Positions 33,533 through 34,114 of a stretch of 34,114 bases of DNA are shown here, piece after piece. Source of the stretch: an uncultured Roseburia sp. (GTDB lineage: Bacteria > Bacillota > Clostridia > Lachnospirales > Lachnospiraceae); assembly GCA_910587865.1 (NCBI GenBank), contig CAJUNX010000022.1:17186-51299 (forward strand), written 5' to 3'. The position numbers were made by a program, and so were the translations under genes. The first letter of the stretch is position 1. Each line of letters starts with the position of its first letter. Under the pieces are notes generated by a model that did not search any database, was not told the origin of the DNA, and saw nothing but the letters and a program-made list of their open reading frames with translations.

Positions 33533-34114
33533 ACCGCAGCGATACCCGCGGCCTCTCCTGTGAAAATGCGCCCCCGCGCGCTGAGCCGGCTTTCACAGAG
33601 GGGTGTGAGGTGGTACACGGCGAATATTTTTCACACACGGACGAGCCTGTTCTCACGTTTTACAGAAACCGGGTCTATGTGAACACGGCCTGTCTGAAGG
33701 CGCTGCCGCAGATTTCCTATGTGCAGTTTCTGATTCACCCGCAGAAACGGATCCTTCTGCTTCGTCCGGGACTCCCGCAGGAAAAAGATGCGTTCCGGTG
33801 GTGTTCGGCGGATCCGCAGAAACGCAGGCCGCGCCATATTCCCTGCCCGGCCTTTTCCGCCATGCTGTTTCCGTGGATGGGCTGGAATCCGTCTGACCGC
33901 ATCCGGCTTCTGGGACGGCTCCTCTCCGATCGCACCGGACAGCTTCTGGCTTTTGATCTGACCGCGCCGGAATGCTTCGCTCCTCCCGCCGCTGTCGGCC
34001 CGCCGCCTCCGGGTTCTGAGCATCACGCCTCCTGCTCCTCACGGAACACGCAGATGCCGCTTCCGGGTTCTGAGCATCACGCCTCCTGCTCCTCACGGAA
34101 CACGCAGATGCCGC
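33529..34114 (+). CDS. Stand-alone homolog of the recombinase C-terminal domain (incomplete at the window end)
   Basis: At least 195 codons, open to the end of the window. It starts at ATG 33529, with AGGAG 7 bases upstream, overlapping the recombinase stop. Residues about 40-150 align with the recombinase C-terminus: DEPVLTFYRNRVYVN with DKPCIVFHDGELRFN, YVQFLIHPQKRILLLRP with YVELLIHPGRLLFAVRP, MGWNPSDRIRLLG with CGWQTGRHYRIIG, and LLAFDLTAPE with FLLFDLKDAQ. Similar small proteins are annotated as integrases in Lachnospiraceae, but no resolvase or tyrosine-recombinase catalytic residues are visible here, so a direct enzymatic role is unlikely. It may be a DNA-binding or recombinase-binding accessory factor. 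The last 107 bases are a 54-bp in-frame repeat that adds the peptide PGSEHHASCSSRNTQMPL twice. Confidence 0.8.
   Translation, partial: MNRSDTRGLSCENAPPRAEPAFTEGCEVVHGEYFSHTDEPVLTFYRNRVYVNTACLKALPQISYVQFLIHPQKRILLLRPGLPQEKDAFRWCSADPQKRRPRHIPCPAFSAMLFPWMGWNPSDRIRLLGRLLSDRTGQLLAFDLTAPECFAPPAAVGPPPPGSEHHASCSSRNTQMPLPGSEHHASCSSRNTQMP
34008..34114 (+). repeat. Exact 53-bp direct repeat at the right window edge (period 54)
   Basis: Positions 34008-34060 and 34062-34114 are identical over 53 bases, and the second copy ends at the last base of the window. The 54-base period keeps the reading frame of the recombinase-associated gene (18 codons). It may be a real coding minisatellite that stopped assembly, or an assembly artefact. 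Confidence 0.9.

Noticed and set aside
31165..34114. Prophage or complete integrative element
   Set aside because: Only a regulator, a recombinase and an associated protein are visible; no structural, replication or conjugation genes and no att repeats are seen inside the window.

Overview
The window looks like a GC-rich chromosomal segment of a gut clostridium, most likely Lachnospiraceae. This rests on several things: LplB/LplC/LplA-type sugar ABC transporters paired with YesM/YesN-type two-component systems, a double-ATPase 2-hydroxyacyl-CoA dehydratase-activator fusion, strong AGGAGG-type ribosome binding sites, and an XRE regulator/serine recombinase pair of a kind I associate with Lachnospiraceae. 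The genus cannot be fixed from the sequence alone.

Layout. Positions 1-5.6 kb: a rhomboid-like membrane protein with a C-terminal zinc-finger tail (minus), then divergently a 1416-residue acyl-CoA dehydratase activase fusion (plus) ending in a clear terminator. Positions 5.7-9.2 kb: a large cytoplasmic GH78 alpha-L-rhamnosidase (minus). Positions 9.3-11.4 kb: a small zone of decayed mobile or accessory DNA. It holds a headless PD-(D/E)XK nuclease, the first 27 codons of an ICE-type helix-turn-helix protein, a DUF3592-like membrane protein, and a RelB antitoxin whose toxin is reduced to nine codons. Positions 11.5-14.5 kb: a GH43-like glycosidase and a methyl-accepting chemotaxis protein (minus). 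Positions 14.8-17.5 kb: a sensor kinase/AraC-type regulator pair and a 45-aa protein (plus). Positions 17.6-21.3 kb: a complete sugar ABC importer (minus). Positions 21.6-22.0 kb: two small paralogous genes (plus), closed by a perfect 29-bp palindrome. Positions 22.1-31.0 kb: a second importer, a second AraC-type regulator/kinase pair and a second GH78-like enzyme (all minus). Positions 31.2-34.1 kb: an XRE regulator divergent from a serine recombinase, which is translationally coupled to a protein homologous to the recombinase's own C-terminal domain; this last gene runs off the window.

Working model. The 5.7-31.0 kb block reads as a duplicated-theme locus for rhamnose-containing oligosaccharides, such as rhamnogalacturonan or rhamnosylated plant glycosides. 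Two extracytoplasmic-sensing kinases detect a sugar and two AraC-type regulators switch on two importers. The imported oligosaccharides are cut in the cytoplasm by GH78 and GH43-like enzymes without signal peptides, while a Cache-type chemoreceptor may couple the same or a related cue to motility. The substrate is inferred from the GH78 enzymes only.

The best candidate for an under-described system is the right-hand XRE/recombinase/stand-alone C-terminal-domain cassette. Second is the set of tiny uncharacterised proteins between the regulatory and transport operons. Both window ends consist of 53-55 bp exact repeats whose outer copies begin or end exactly at the window boundary, which suggests that the window is a whole contig that broke at, or was artificially extended by, repeats.
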